Below, piece after piece: positions 27,527 through 35,905 of a DNA stretch of 64,000 nucleotides. Numbering within the stretch: position 1 is the first letter of the stretch; each line of letters starts with the position of its first letter. A program made the position numbers and the translations under genes. The DNA comes from Actinomadura cremea. GTDB taxonomy: Bacteria > Actinomycetota > Actinomycetes > Streptosporangiales > Streptosporangiaceae. The stretch covers positions 1-64,000 of the forward strand of contig NZ_BMRF01000011.1 in NCBI RefSeq assembly GCF_014648495.1, in the 5' to 3' direction. Under the pieces are notes generated by a model. That model searched no databases. It saw only the letters and a list, made by a program, of their open reading frames with translations, and was not told where the DNA came from.

Positions 27527-28975
27527 TCAGGTCGGCGCCTCCTCGGCGGACAGCGGTCTCGCGATGTCCTCCAGGGACCGCCGCGCGGCCTCGACCCCGA
27601 TGAACGCCTCCACCAGTCCAGCGGCGATCATCAGCGCGGCGCCCAGGAAGTACCCGTTGGCGACCGCGCTCAGCTTCTCGGTCTCGACCAGCTTGCCGAA
27701 CAGGGCGGGGCCGATCACGCCGCCGAGTCCGGTGCCGACCGCGTAGAACCCGGCGATGGCCATGGCGCGGGTCTCCATCGGGAAGATCTCGCTCACCGTC
27801 AGGTACGCCGACGACGCGCCCGCGGAGGCGAAGAAGAACACGACGCACCAGCACGCGGTCAGCGTCCACGCGTCCAGCGTCCCGGCGCGGAACAGCAGCC
27901 CCGTGCCGACGAGCAGGACTCCCGACACGATGTACGACAGGGAGATCATCGTGCGGCGGCCGACCGTGTCGAACAGCTTCCCGAGCAGGAACGCGCCCAG
28001 GAAGTTCCCGAGGCCGATCGGGATCAGGTAGTACCCGATGTCGACGTCCCGGACGTCGAAGAACGTGGACAGCACCAGCGCGTAGGTGAAGTACACGGCG
28101 TTGTAGAGGAACGCCTGCCCGATGAACAGCGACAGCCCGAGGACCGTCCGGCGCGGGTACCGGCGGACGGCCGTCGAGGCGATCTCCCGGAAGGAGACGA
28201 CGCGGCGCTGCCGGACGCGGATGCTCCGGTCGGGACGGTCCAGCCGCGCGCCGGTCTCGTCGACGATGCGCCGCTCGATCCCGCCGACGATGTCCTCGGC
28301 CTTGTCCTCGCGGCCGTGGATGAACAGCCAGCGCGGGCTCTCCGGAACGTTGCGCCGGACGAACAGCACGAGCAGGCCGAGCAGCGCGCCGAGCGCGAAG
28401 AGCGCCCGCCAGCCGAGGTCCTCGGGGATCACGCCGCTCTGCAGGATCGGGATCGACAGGGCGGCGGCGAACGTCGTGCCGAGCCAGAACGACCCGTTGA
28501 TGAGGATGTCCACGCGGCCCCGGACGCGCGCCGGGATCAGCTCGTCGATGGCGGAGTTGATCGCCGCGTACTCCCCGCCGATCCCCGCGCCGGTGAAGAA
28601 CCGGCACAGGTAGAACCACCAGGCGTTGAAGGAGAACGCGGTCGCGACCGTCGCGACGAGGTACACGACCAGCGTGATGATGAACAGCTTCTTGCGGCCG
28701 AACCGGTCGGTGAGATGCCCGAAGAACAGCGCGCCCGTGCACGCCCCGACCACGTAGATCGAGGCGGCCAGCCCGACCTGGCCCTCGGTCAGCCCGAGCC
28801 CGCCCGACTCGCTCGTCAGCAGGGCCCCGACGACGCCCACCACGGTGACCTCGAGCCCGTCCAGGATCCAGACGGCGCCGAGCCCGACCAGCACCGTCCA
28901 GTGCCACCGCGACCACGGGAGCCTGTCGAGCCGCGCCGGTAGCTCGGTCTCGATGACCTTGGTGTCCGCCGTCAT
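27527..28975 (-). CDS. MFS transporter of the sugar/metabolite:H+ symporter group
   Basis: A 482-residue 12-helix transporter. GHLTDRFGRKKLFIITL is motif A after helix 2, RFFTGAGIGGEYAAINSAIDELIP is the sugar-porter-type helix 4, and RNVPESPRWLFIHGR (PESPRWL) precedes a long central loop of about 70 residues. GKLFDTVGRRTMISL repeats motif A in the second half. This set is typical of the SP and AAHS groups that take up sugars or aromatic acids; the substrate is unknown. It converges with the oxidoreductase gene (16-base gap) and diverges from the CBS gene. Confidence 0.88.
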   Translation of the reverse strand: MTADTKVIETELPARLDRLPWSRWHWTVLVGLGAVWILDGLEVTVVGVVGALLTSESGGLGLTEGQVGLAASIYVVGACTGALFFGHLTDRFGRKKLFIITLVVYLVATVATAFSFNAWWFYLCRFFTGAGIGGEYAAINSAIDELIPARVRGRVDILINGSFWLGTTFAAALSIPILQSGVIPEDLGWRALFALGALLGLLVLFVRRNVPESPRWLFIHGREDKAEDIVGGIERRIVDETGARLDRPDRSIRVRQRRVVSFREIASTAVRRYPRRTVLGLSLFIGQAFLYNAVYFTYALVLSTFFDVRDVDIGYYLIPIGLGNFLGAFLLGKLFDTVGRRTMISLSYIVSGVLLVGTGLLFRAGTLDAWTLTACWCVVFFFASAGASSAYLTVSEIFPMETRAMAIAGFYAVGTGLGGVIGPALFGKLVETEKLSAVANGYFLGAALMIAAGLVEAFIGVEAARRSLEDIARPLSAEEAPT

Positions 28976-29048
28976 GGTCTTGTGCTTCCCGCGCGACGGC
29001 GGTTATGCGGAGGCGTCCTCTGCCGGGGCGGCCCGACGGCCCCCGCGG

Positions 29049-29089
29049 GGTTCCCATGCGCGCCGGAACGTGCGACCTTTGCGGGAACC
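29049..29089. promoter_or_regulatory. Inverted repeat upstream of the CBS gene
   Basis: GGTTCCC (29049-29055) and GGGAACC (29083-29089) flank 27 bases, about 30 bases before the ATG of the CBS gene, in the divergent region shared with the MFS gene. It could be an operator or a leader hairpin. Evidence is symmetry alone. Confidence 0.3.
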
Positions 29090-29116
29090 GGAACCCCCGA
29101 CACCGGAGCGTGAGGA

Positions 29117-29551
29117 ATGCGGATCCGCGACATCCTGCGGAGGAAGGGCGAGACGGTGGTCACCGTGCCGCCCGAGCACACCGTGCGGGAACTGCTGGCC
29201 GTCCTGGCCGAGCACAACGTCGGAGCGGTGGTCGTGTCCCCCGACGGCCAGACCATCGCCGGCATCGCGTCGGAACGGGACGTCGTGCGGCGGATGCACG
29301 AGCACGGCGCCGAGCTGCTCGGCCGTCCCGTGTCCGACATCATGACCGCCGAGGTGCGCAGCTGCGCGCCCGGCGATCTCGTGGAGGACCTGCGGCGCAC
29401 CATGACCGAGCGCCGCTTCCGGCACATGCCCGTCGTCGAGGACGGGCGGCTCGCCGGGATCGTCAGCATCGGCGACGTGGTCAAGAGCGCCATCGACGCG
29501 CTCGAGAGCGAGCGCGAACACCTCGTCGACTACATCCAGAACGTCCAGTAG
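29117..29551 (+). CDS. Two-CBS-domain protein
   Basis: A 144-residue protein made of two CBS domains: the first ends GQTIAGIASERDVVRRM and the second starts VSDIMTAEVRSCAPGDLVEDL and ends LAGIVSIGDVVKSAID. CBS pairs bind adenosine ligands (AMP, ATP, SAM) and usually sense energy state; the binding Asp/Asn positions cannot be checked by eye. GTGAGGA precedes the ATG. The C-terminal EREHLVDYIQN is a short helix common in stand-alone bacterial CBS proteins. No partner gene is adjacent in the same direction, so it may act alone. Confidence 0.9.
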   Translation: MRIRDILRRKGETVVTVPPEHTVRELLAVLAEHNVGAVVVSPDGQTIAGIASERDVVRRMHEHGAELLGRPVSDIMTAEVRSCAPGDLVEDLRRTMTERRFRHMPVVEDGRLAGIVSIGDVVKSAIDALESEREHLVDYIQNVQ

Positions 29552-29597
29552 ACCGCCGGAGTCCGGCTCCCGTACGAAGGCTCCTGCACGTAGCCTC

Positions 29598-31163
29598 CTA
29601 CACGTAGGCGGGCAGCGGCCGGGCGGCGGGCGCGCCCTCCACGCGGCGGTACGCGGCGGCGAGCCGGTCGACGGCCGTGCGCAGCACGTCCGGCGGCAGC
29701 ACGAAGGGAAGGCGCACGTAGTCCTCCAGCAGGCCGTCGGCCGCGAACACCGGGCCCGGCACGACGCGGACGCCGAACCGCTCGGCCGTCTCGGCGAGCT
29801 GCGTCGCCACCGGGGCGCCGAGCCGCGCCCACAGCGACATGCCGCCCTCCGGTAGCCGGAACTCCCAGTCCGGCAGCCGCTCCCGCAGCGCCGCGGCGAG
29901 CACGTCCCGGCTCTCCCGCAGGTGCGCGGCCCGCTCGGCGCGGACCGCCTCCACCCGCTCCAGCAGCTCCCGGACGATGAGCTGCTCCAGCACGGGGCTG
30001 GCCATGTCGAACGGCTCGCGCGCCACGACCAGCCGGCGGACGAGCGGCGCCGCCGCCCGGATCCACCCGATCCGCAGCCCGCCCCACATCAGCTTGGACG
30101 CCGACCCGATGGTGATCACCCGGCCGCCGTTGTCGTACGTCGCGAGGGGCGGCAGGCGCGGCGCGTCCGGATCGTGCGCGAGGTCGGCGAAGATCTCGTC
30201 GGCGACGACGTACGCGTCGGCGGCCCGCGCGGCGGCGGTGAACGCGGCGCGGTCGGCGTCCGGCATGAGCAGGCCGGTCGGGTTGTGGAAGTCGGGGATG
30301 GTGTGCACCATCCGGACGGCCGCCTGCCGCATCGTGGCCGCCGCCAGCTCGGCGTCCCAGCCCCCGTTCATCCCGACCGGGACCAGCCGCGCGCCCTGCG
30401 CCCGCAGCGCGGTCAGCGCGTGCGGGTAGGTGGGGCGCTCGACCATCACCGGGTCGCCGGCGTCCACGAGCATCCGGACGAGCAGCGTGAACGCCTGCTG
30501 CGCGCCGCTGGTGACGACGATCTCGTCCGGGCGGGTGGGGACGCCGCGGGCCGTGTAGCGGGCGGCGAGCGCCTCGCGCAGGCACGCGAGACCGGCCGGT
30601 TCGTAACCCGGGCCGCGGCTGTGACGGGGCAGCTCGGTGACGGCCGCGGCCACCGCCTCGTCGAAGACGGCCGGCGCGGGGGGCGCGGCGCAGCCGAGAT
30701 CGATGAACCCCTCGGCCCCCGGCTCCGGCACCATCGCCGGGGCGGACCGCGCCATGCCGAAGGCGGGTTCACCGGACGCCCCGCCGACGGGCGTCGCGTC
30801 GCTGAAGCCGAGGCCGACCGGAACCCGGCGGCCCGCGCCGGCGTCCGGCCCGCGGACGGCCCCCGCCGGTCCGTTCCCCGCCATCCGCACCGGCGGCAGC
30901 GCCGTCCAGCTCCCGGCGCCCTGCCGGCTCTCGATGTAGCCTTCCTCGCGAAGCCGGTCGTAGGCGGCCGTCACCGTGGTGCGGCTGACGCCGAGGGCTC
31001 CGGCGAGGTCGCGTTCGGCGGGCAGCCGGGTGCGCAGCGCCAGCCGCCCGTCCAGCACGAGACCGCGCACTCCCCGGGCGAGCGCCGCGTACACCGGGCG
31101 CTCGCGCGGCACGTCGCCCAGCAGCCGGGCCAGCTGGTGTCCGCTCACATATCTGGTGCTCAC
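29598..31163 (-). CDS. MocR/PdxR-type GntR regulator with an aminotransferase domain (YczR-like)
   Basis: A 521-residue transcription factor. The N-terminal winged helix (residues about 20-90) includes LPAERDLAGALGVSRTTVTAAYDRLREEGYIESRQGAGSW. A linker leads to a fold-type I aminotransferase domain: VTSGAQQAFTLLVRML, PDFHNPTGLLMP, VADEIFADL, and the PLP-lysine in GSASKLMWGGLRIGW. It is divergent from yczE, the gene usually controlled by this subgroup. Possible GTG starts are at 31172, 31163 and 31148; 31163 gives the family-like VSTRYVSGHQLARLLG. No ribosome site is seen, so the message may be leaderless. An operator lies between the two genes. Confidence 0.88.
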   Translation of the reverse strand: MSTRYVSGHQLARLLGDVPRERPVYAALARGVRGLVLDGRLALRTRLPAERDLAGALGVSRTTVTAAYDRLREEGYIESRQGAGSWTALPPVRMAGNGPAGAVRGPDAGAGRRVPVGLGFSDATPVGGASGEPAFGMARSAPAMVPEPGAEGFIDLGCAAPPAPAVFDEAVAAAVTELPRHSRGPGYEPAGLACLREALAARYTARGVPTRPDEIVVTSGAQQAFTLLVRMLVDAGDPVMVERPTYPHALTALRAQGARLVPVGMNGGWDAELAAATMRQAAVRMVHTIPDFHNPTGLLMPDADRAAFTAAARAADAYVVADEIFADLAHDPDAPRLPPLATYDNGGRVITIGSASKLMWGGLRIGWIRAAAPLVRRLVVAREPFDMASPVLEQLIVRELLERVEAVRAERAAHLRESRDVLAAALRERLPDWEFRLPEGGMSLWARLGAPVATQLAETAERFGVRVVPGPVFAADGLLEDYVRLPFVLPPDVLRTAVDRLAAAYRRVEGAPAARPLPAYV

Positions 31164-31180
31164 CCAAACCACTTTCGCAC

Positions 31181-31206
31181 ATTGGCTCTATAGTTACCAG
31201 ACCAAT
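31181..31206. promoter_or_regulatory. Operator-like inverted repeat between the MocR regulator and yczE
   Basis: ATTGG (31181-31185) and CCAAT (31202-31206) flank 16 bases containing TATAGT, in the 94-base divergent gap. ATTGG/CCAAT half-sites resemble those reported for YczR-type MocR regulators. TATAGT could serve as a -10 element for one of the two genes. It is therefore the likely autoregulatory site. Confidence 0.55.
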
Positions 31207-31257
31207 CAGGGCGAGAGTGGCAGCTCGAGCACCCGAGACACGGAACGGAAACGACCA

Positions 31258-31995
31258 ATGGCCTTGATGGCACGACGATTGGTGCAGCTCTACGTCGGCT
31301 TGGCCCTGTACGGCCTGGGATTGGCCTTGCAGCTGTCCTCGAGCCTGGGGAACGACCCGTGGGACGTGCTCCACGAGGGCCTGGCCCTGCGGTTCGGGCT
31401 GACGATCGGCGTCTGGATCCTGATCGCGGGCGCGCTGGTGATGCTCGCGTGGATCCCGCTGCGCCAGCGGCCCGGCGCCGGCACGATCAGCAACGTGCTC
31501 CTCGTCGGCGCCTTCACGGACCTGTTCCTGTGGCTGCTGCCCGACCCGGACGCGCTCGCCGCCCGCGCGGCCTACCTCGCCGCGGCCCTGCTGGTGGGCG
31601 GCTTCGCCACCGGCTGCTACATCGGCGCCGGGCTCGGCCCCGGCCCGCGCGACGGCCTGATGACGGGCATCGCCGCGCGCGGCCACTCGATCCGCGTCGT
31701 CCGGACCGGGATCGAGCTGACCGTGCTGGCCGTGGGCTGGCTGCTCGGCGGGACGGTCGGGATCGGCACCGTCCTGTACGCGGTCGCGATCGGTCCGCTC
31801 ACGCACGTGTTCCTGCCCATGCTGACGATCAAGGACCCCTCGCGCGACGGTGCGCCCGCGGTGGACGGGCCGGGCGAGGGCGCCGTCATCGACGCCGCCG
31901 GGCGGCCCGGTCCGGCCGGGGATCAGTGCTCGGCGGCCAGCGTCGCCAGTACCGCCGCGAACTCCTCCGGGAGGACGAGCGCGCCGTTCTCGTAA
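31258..31995 (+). CDS. yczE: YczE/YyaS/YitT-family membrane protein
   Basis: A 245-residue integral membrane protein with about five or six helices. Family motifs are LYVGLALYGLGLALQLSSSLGNDPWDVLHEGLA in the first helix and loop, and GCYIGAGLGPGPRDGLMTGIAAR in the third, which is the hallmark LGxGPRDGLM. Function is unknown; in Bacillus the gene is controlled by the neighbouring MocR regulator, and the same pairing occurs here. The last 50 residues are hydrophilic and nonconserved because the frame runs 73 bases into the convergent gene on the other strand. Confidence 0.87.
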   Translation: MALMARRLVQLYVGLALYGLGLALQLSSSLGNDPWDVLHEGLALRFGLTIGVWILIAGALVMLAWIPLRQRPGAGTISNVLLVGAFTDLFLWLLPDPDALAARAAYLAAALLVGGFATGCYIGAGLGPGPRDGLMTGIAARGHSIRVVRTGIELTVLAVGWLLGGTVGIGTVLYAVAIGPLTHVFLPMLTIKDPSRDGAPAVDGPGEGAVIDAAGRPGPAGDQCSAASVASTAANSSGRTSAPFS

Positions 31996-32813
31996 CGCGT
32001 CTGCAGGTAGGTCAGCTCGCCCGCGCGCCACCAGTACAGCTGCGGGCTGAGCGACCCCGGCCCCTCCTGGTAGGCCCGGTACGCCTGGGCCCGCAGCTCC
32101 TCGGCCGCGGCGACGGCGGCGCGGTAGCGGGCGCGCGGGGACCCCTCGGTCATGCGCAGCGGGTGCGCGACGATGAGGCTGCGGTTCGGCGCGATGACCA
32201 GCGCCCCGTAGGGGCCGATCGGCAGGTACTCCTCCAGCCACGCCAGGTGCGTGACGGCGTAGAACGTCCAGCCGCGCAGTACCGACACCCGGACGCCGCG
32301 CAGGTCCTGCTCGATCACCTGGAGCGGCCCGTCCGCGCGCACGTTGGCGCGTCCGATCATGAACAGCGCGTCCCCGGAGACCGGCCAGCCCCGCATCTCC
32401 GCGGTGGTGACCGTCCGCATCGTGGTCGGGGTGTCGACCACCACGGCCTCGATCAGGCCGGGCCCGAACGGGCGGGCGGCGAGGGTGCCGTTGTCGTTCT
32501 CGGCCGGGTAGATGCGGGTCCGCAGCAGGTGCTGGGCGAGGTCGAAGTCGCTGAGGTCGAGCGGTTCCTCGGTCGCGGTGACGACGGTGGTGACGTGGTC
32601 GGAGACCAGCGCGGGCCAGTCGTCGCGCGGGACCCGCCGGGCGACCTGCCGCACGTCCCGCATGTTGACGTGCAGCCGCTGGGGCCCCTCCAGCAGGATG
32701 ATGTCGCCGGGCGCGGGGCGGCACGCGTAGCCGAGGCTCTCGGCCACCAGGACCAGCAGCGACTCCAGGGTGCCGTCGTCCCACCCGTCGCCGTACGCGG
32801 GCCGTCCGTTCAT
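31923..32813 (-). CDS. Uncharacterised conserved-looking protein coupled to the LD-carboxypeptidase gene
   Basis: A 296-residue soluble protein that I do not recognise. It begins MNGRPAYGDGWDDGTLESLL and contains IILLEGPQRLHVNMRDVRQVARRVP, WPALVSDHVTTVVTATEEPLDLSDFDLAQHLLRTRIYP, FGPGLIEAVVVDTPTTMRTVT and PYGALVIAPNRSLIVAHPL. The layout (a short beta-rich N part, DHVTTV, then VVDTPTTM) is loosely like YtpQ-type DUF1444 proteins, but I cannot confirm this. The ATG overlaps the stop of the upstream S66 peptidase gene as ATGA. The 3' end overlaps yczE. Confidence 0.6.
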   Translation of the reverse strand: MNGRPAYGDGWDDGTLESLLVLVAESLGYACRPAPGDIILLEGPQRLHVNMRDVRQVARRVPRDDWPALVSDHVTTVVTATEEPLDLSDFDLAQHLLRTRIYPAENDNGTLAARPFGPGLIEAVVVDTPTTMRTVTTAEMRGWPVSGDALFMIGRANVRADGPLQVIEQDLRGVRVSVLRGWTFYAVTHLAWLEEYLPIGPYGALVIAPNRSLIVAHPLRMTEGSPRARYRAAVAAAEELRAQAYRAYQEGPGSLSPQLYWWRAGELTYLQTRYENGALVLPEEFAAVLATLAAEH

Positions 32814-33874
32814 CGCGCACCCCCCGCCGGGCGCGTCGCCAGAGTGCGCCGGTCCGCGTCCAGGACGGCCGGGGCGCCCAGCTCGAGCGTGCCCTGGCGC
32901 GCTCCATGTCCGGCCGGGACTCCCGCCAGGACGGGGACGCCCAGGCCGCCGAGCCGCGCGGTGAACACGGCCTCGAGCTCGGCCGGGTCGCCGCACCGCT
33001 CCCAGGATCCGAGGGCGATCCCGGCGACGCCGTCGAACCAGCCCGCCTGGAGAAGCTGCACCAGCATCCGGTCGATCCGGTAGGGGGCCTCGGTGACGTC
33101 CTCGAGGAACGCGATGCGGCCCGTGGCGGGCGGCGCCGCGTGCGGGGTGCCCAGCAGGGCCGTCAGAAGGGAGAGCGTGCCGCCGGTGAGGGCGCCCTCC
33201 GCCCGTCCCGGACGGAGCGCGCGGGCGCCGGGGAGCGGGGCGCCGCCACCGAACAGCGCACCTCGCAGGGTGTCGATCGTCCAGGCCCGGTCGCCGTCCG
33301 CGTCCGGGGCGGCGAGGAGCCCGGCGGCCATCGGGCCGAAGGAGGTCGTGACGCCCAGCCGCGCGCCGAACGCGACGTGCAGGGCGGTGACGTCGCTCGA
33401 CCCGTGCAGGATCTTCGGCCCGCCCGCGGCGGCGTCGGCCTCGGTGGCGGCGGCGAGGGCGTCCCAGTCGAGCAGGTCGAGGACGCGCGTGGCGCCGTAG
33501 CCGCCGCGCGCGCAGATCACGGCGCGCACCCGCGGGTCGCACCAGGCGTCCGCCAGGTCCGCCGCCCGTTCGGCGTCGCCGCCGGCGAGCCCGTGCCAGG
33601 CGTCGCGGGCGGGCTCGGAGCCGTCGAGGTTGACACGGTCGAGGAGGTGCTTTCCGACCGCCACGTCAAGACCGAGACCGCGCAGCGCCGCGGAGCCCGC
33701 CTCGAGCCGCGCGGGCTCGACGGGACCGCTCGGAGCGATCACGACAACCCGGTCGCCTGGCAGTAAACGCCCGTGAGCACGAACATTCTGTACACCCGCC
33801 CGCCGTGCGGACGGTTCGCCGGAGGGCGCGTCGGACGGCCCCTGCGCCGCCTCCGCGCGGGCGCCCCCGCTCAT
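32810..33874 (-). CDS. LD-carboxypeptidase (peptidase family S66)
   Basis: Serine peptidase of 354 residues that removes the terminal D-Ala from murein tetrapeptides (LdcA) or cleaves related substrates such as microcin-like peptides (MccF). The conserved blocks are VVIAPSGPV, ICARGGYGATRVLDLLDW, HGSSDVTALH with the nucleophile Ser, IAFLEDVTEAPYRIDRML with the catalytic Glu, and LAGVPAGHG with the catalytic His. No signal peptide is seen, so it is cytoplasmic. AGGAGG precedes the ATG at 33874 (an adjacent TTG is an alternative). It is coupled to the unknown protein downstream. Confidence 0.88.
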   Translation of the reverse strand: MSGGARAEAAQGPSDAPSGEPSARRAGVQNVRAHGRLLPGDRVVVIAPSGPVEPARLEAGSAALRGLGLDVAVGKHLLDRVNLDGSEPARDAWHGLAGGDAERAADLADAWCDPRVRAVICARGGYGATRVLDLLDWDALAAATEADAAAGGPKILHGSSDVTALHVAFGARLGVTTSFGPMAAGLLAAPDADGDRAWTIDTLRGALFGGGAPLPGARALRPGRAEGALTGGTLSLLTALLGTPHAAPPATGRIAFLEDVTEAPYRIDRMLVQLLQAGWFDGVAGIALGSWERCGDPAELEAVFTARLGGLGVPVLAGVPAGHGARQGTLELGAPAVLDADRRTLATRPAGGAR

Positions 33875-34076
33875 CAACCCGATCCCTCCTCAGCACCCGA
33901 CGGATAGAGCTTGTCAGGATCCGGACGTCGACGGAAGGGGCCGCCGGTCACGACCCGCCAACGGATCCCCGGCCGGTTCCCCCGGCCCCACACCGCCGGT
34001 GTTCTGGTCTGCGCGGGCGAACGCCCGACCGTCGCGACCGCCTGGTCACTGTAGCGGCCCGCCGACGGCCGTCCGA
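33875..34076. other. Intergenic region upstream of the S66 peptidase gene
   Basis: 200 bases between the sirtuin stop and the peptidase start, both genes on the minus strand. It holds the AGGAGG ribosome site next to the peptidase gene and CACCGCCGGTG, a short palindrome around 33990-34000. Nothing else is recognisable. Confidence 0.35.
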
Positions 34077-34844
34077 TCACCGGCCGGCACCGAGCACGAG
34101 GCCCGCCAGCCGTGGCAGCGCCTCCCCGATCGGCCGCCGCAGGACCGCGTCGGCCAGCCCATCGTACGGCGTCTGCGCGGCGTTCATGATCACCAGCCGG
34201 GCGCCGCGCTCGACGGCCTCCAGGCACAGGCCCGCGGCGGGCTGGACGGTCAGCGACGTCCCGACGGCCAGGAACAGGTCGCACTCGCGCGCCGCGGTGA
34301 TCGCCGCGTCCAGGACGTCCTGCTCGAGGGCCTGCCCGAAGGAGATGGTCGCCGACTTCTGGACGCCTCCGCACTCGGCGCACGGCGGGTCCTCCTCGCC
34401 CGCGCCGACCCGCTCGAGGATCTCGGGCATGGGGGTGCGCAGCCCGCAGGACAGGCAGACCGCGTCGCGCATGGTGCCGTGGATCTCGATGACGGTGCCG
34501 GGACCGGACCCGGCCCGCTGGTGCAGACCGTCGATGTTCTGGGTGATCAGCGCGCGCAGCCGTCCCGCCCGTTCCAGCTCGACGAGGGCCGCGTGGGCGG
34601 CGTTCGGCTCGGCGTCCCAGGCGGGGTGGTCGCGCCGGGACCGCCAGGCGCGGCGCCGCACGTCCGGGTCGGCGAGGTAGGAGCCGATCGTGGACATCGC
34701 CTCGGCCGTCGGGTCCTTGGTCCAGACGCCCTGCGGCCCGCGGAAGTCGGGGATCCCGCTGTCGGTGGAGATCCCGGCCCCGGTGAGGACCGTGATGGAG
34801 CCGGCCTTCGGCAGGAAGCCGGCGAGCGTCTCAGATTCCTCCAT
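34077..34844 (-). CDS. cobB: Sir2-family NAD-dependent protein deacylase
   Basis: A 255-residue sirtuin. The NAD-binding GAGISTDSGIPDFRG, ITQNIDGLHQRAG and the catalytic His in IEIHGT are intact. The zinc site is CLSCG plus CAECGG. GTSLTVQPAAGL and the SFGQAL block complete the Rossmann domain. It removes acetyl or longer acyl groups from lysines and could reverse acetylation of the acyl-CoA synthetases such as the gene at 13263, a common pairing in bacteria but not shown here. The start has AAGG directly before the ATG, which is too close for good ribosome binding; the message may be leaderless. It diverges from the sulfotransferase gene. Confidence 0.92.
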   Translation of the reverse strand: MEESETLAGFLPKAGSITVLTGAGISTDSGIPDFRGPQGVWTKDPTAEAMSTIGSYLADPDVRRRAWRSRRDHPAWDAEPNAAHAALVELERAGRLRALITQNIDGLHQRAGSGPGTVIEIHGTMRDAVCLSCGLRTPMPEILERVGAGEEDPPCAECGGVQKSATISFGQALEQDVLDAAITAARECDLFLAVGTSLTVQPAAGLCLEAVERGARLVIMNAAQTPYDGLADAVLRRPIGEALPRLAGLVLGAGR

Positions 34845-34960
34845 CCTTCAAGGCTAGGTGCAGACCCCCAGATAGCGAGGGTTAACGGATGGATATCGGA
34901 CGCGCCCTACGGAGCGTCACGGACCGACCGGCCCGCAAAAGGTGACAAACTTGGCTTCGT

Positions 34961-35905
34961 ATGAGGTCGACGCCGCACATCCTGGTGATCAACGGCACCA
35001 AGGTCCGCCGTCCCGTGTTCGTCCTGGGCGCCCCGCACTCGGGCACGGACCTGCTGGCCCGCGCGATCAAGCGCGCGCCCGGGTTCCACCTGACGACCGG
35101 CCGGCCCGAGGTGCTGCGCGTCACCTACGCCTTCGCGCGGCGACCCGCGATCGCCGGCGAGCGCGAGCGCGGCGCCGCCCGGGTGCTGCGGGACGCCTAC
35201 GCGCAGGCGTGGCAGGTGTCGCCCCGCGCCTGCGGCGAGTGCCCCGCCGACTGCCGCGACCTCGGCGGGCTCCCGCCCGTCCCCGCGGGCGAGTCGACCG
35301 CCGGGGACGCGACGTGCGTGGACCCCCGCGGCATCGCCCGGTTCGCCGACGCCTCCCCCGACCTGATCTACAGCGCGGACGTGCTGCTGGACGCGTTCCC
35401 CGACGCGCGGCTCGTCCAGGTGATCCGGGACGGCCGCGACGCCGTCGCCGACATGCTCGAGGACGAGCGCTGCCTCGCCTGGTTCCAGCCCGGCCTCGCC
35501 AACCTCGACACGGTCTTCCCGAACACGTTCTTCGGCGTCGAGGACCACACCGAGCGCCACCGCTGGCCGCGCGCGGCGACCGCCGTCAAGTGCGCGCTGC
35601 GCTGGCGCGGCGCGGTCCGGCTCAGCGCGAGACTGCGCCGGCAGGTCCCCGAGGAGCAGCTGCTCACCGTCCGGTACGAGGACCTGGTCGCCAGGCCGCG
35701 CAAGCTCGCCGCCGACCTGACCCGCTACCTGGAGGCCGAGGTCTCCCGGACGGTGCTCGGCGGGCTCCTGCGCGCCGGGACGGGCGACGAGCACGGGGTC
35801 GGGACCTGGCGCGACCGGCTGACGTCCCGGCAGGCCGGCCAGGTCGAGAAGATCGCCGGGATCGAGCTGGGCCGACTCGGCTACCGGCTCGGCTCCGACG
35901 CCTGA
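34961..35905 (+). CDS. PAPS-dependent sulfotransferase-type protein
   Basis: A 314-residue protein with the sulfotransferase P-loop-like motif FVLGAPHSGTDLLARAI (5'-phosphosulfate binding) and the 3'-phosphate region LVQVIRDGRDAVADM, with LLTVRYEDLVARPRKLAADL typical of the C-terminal half. It would transfer sulfate from PAPS to a hydroxyl or amine on a lipid, sugar or metabolite. A Cys-rich stretch (SPRACGECPADCRDLGG) near residue 90 is uncommon and may bind metal or form disulfides. The 3' end overlaps the convergent ABC gene by 25 bases. The acceptor is unknown. Confidence 0.82.
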   Translation: MRSTPHILVINGTKVRRPVFVLGAPHSGTDLLARAIKRAPGFHLTTGRPEVLRVTYAFARRPAIAGERERGAARVLRDAYAQAWQVSPRACGECPADCRDLGGLPPVPAGESTAGDATCVDPRGIARFADASPDLIYSADVLLDAFPDARLVQVIRDGRDAVADMLEDERCLAWFQPGLANLDTVFPNTFFGVEDHTERHRWPRAATAVKCALRWRGAVRLSARLRRQVPEEQLLTVRYEDLVARPRKLAADLTRYLEAEVSRTVLGGLLRAGTGDEHGVGTWRDRLTSRQAGQVEKIAGIELGRLGYRLGSDA

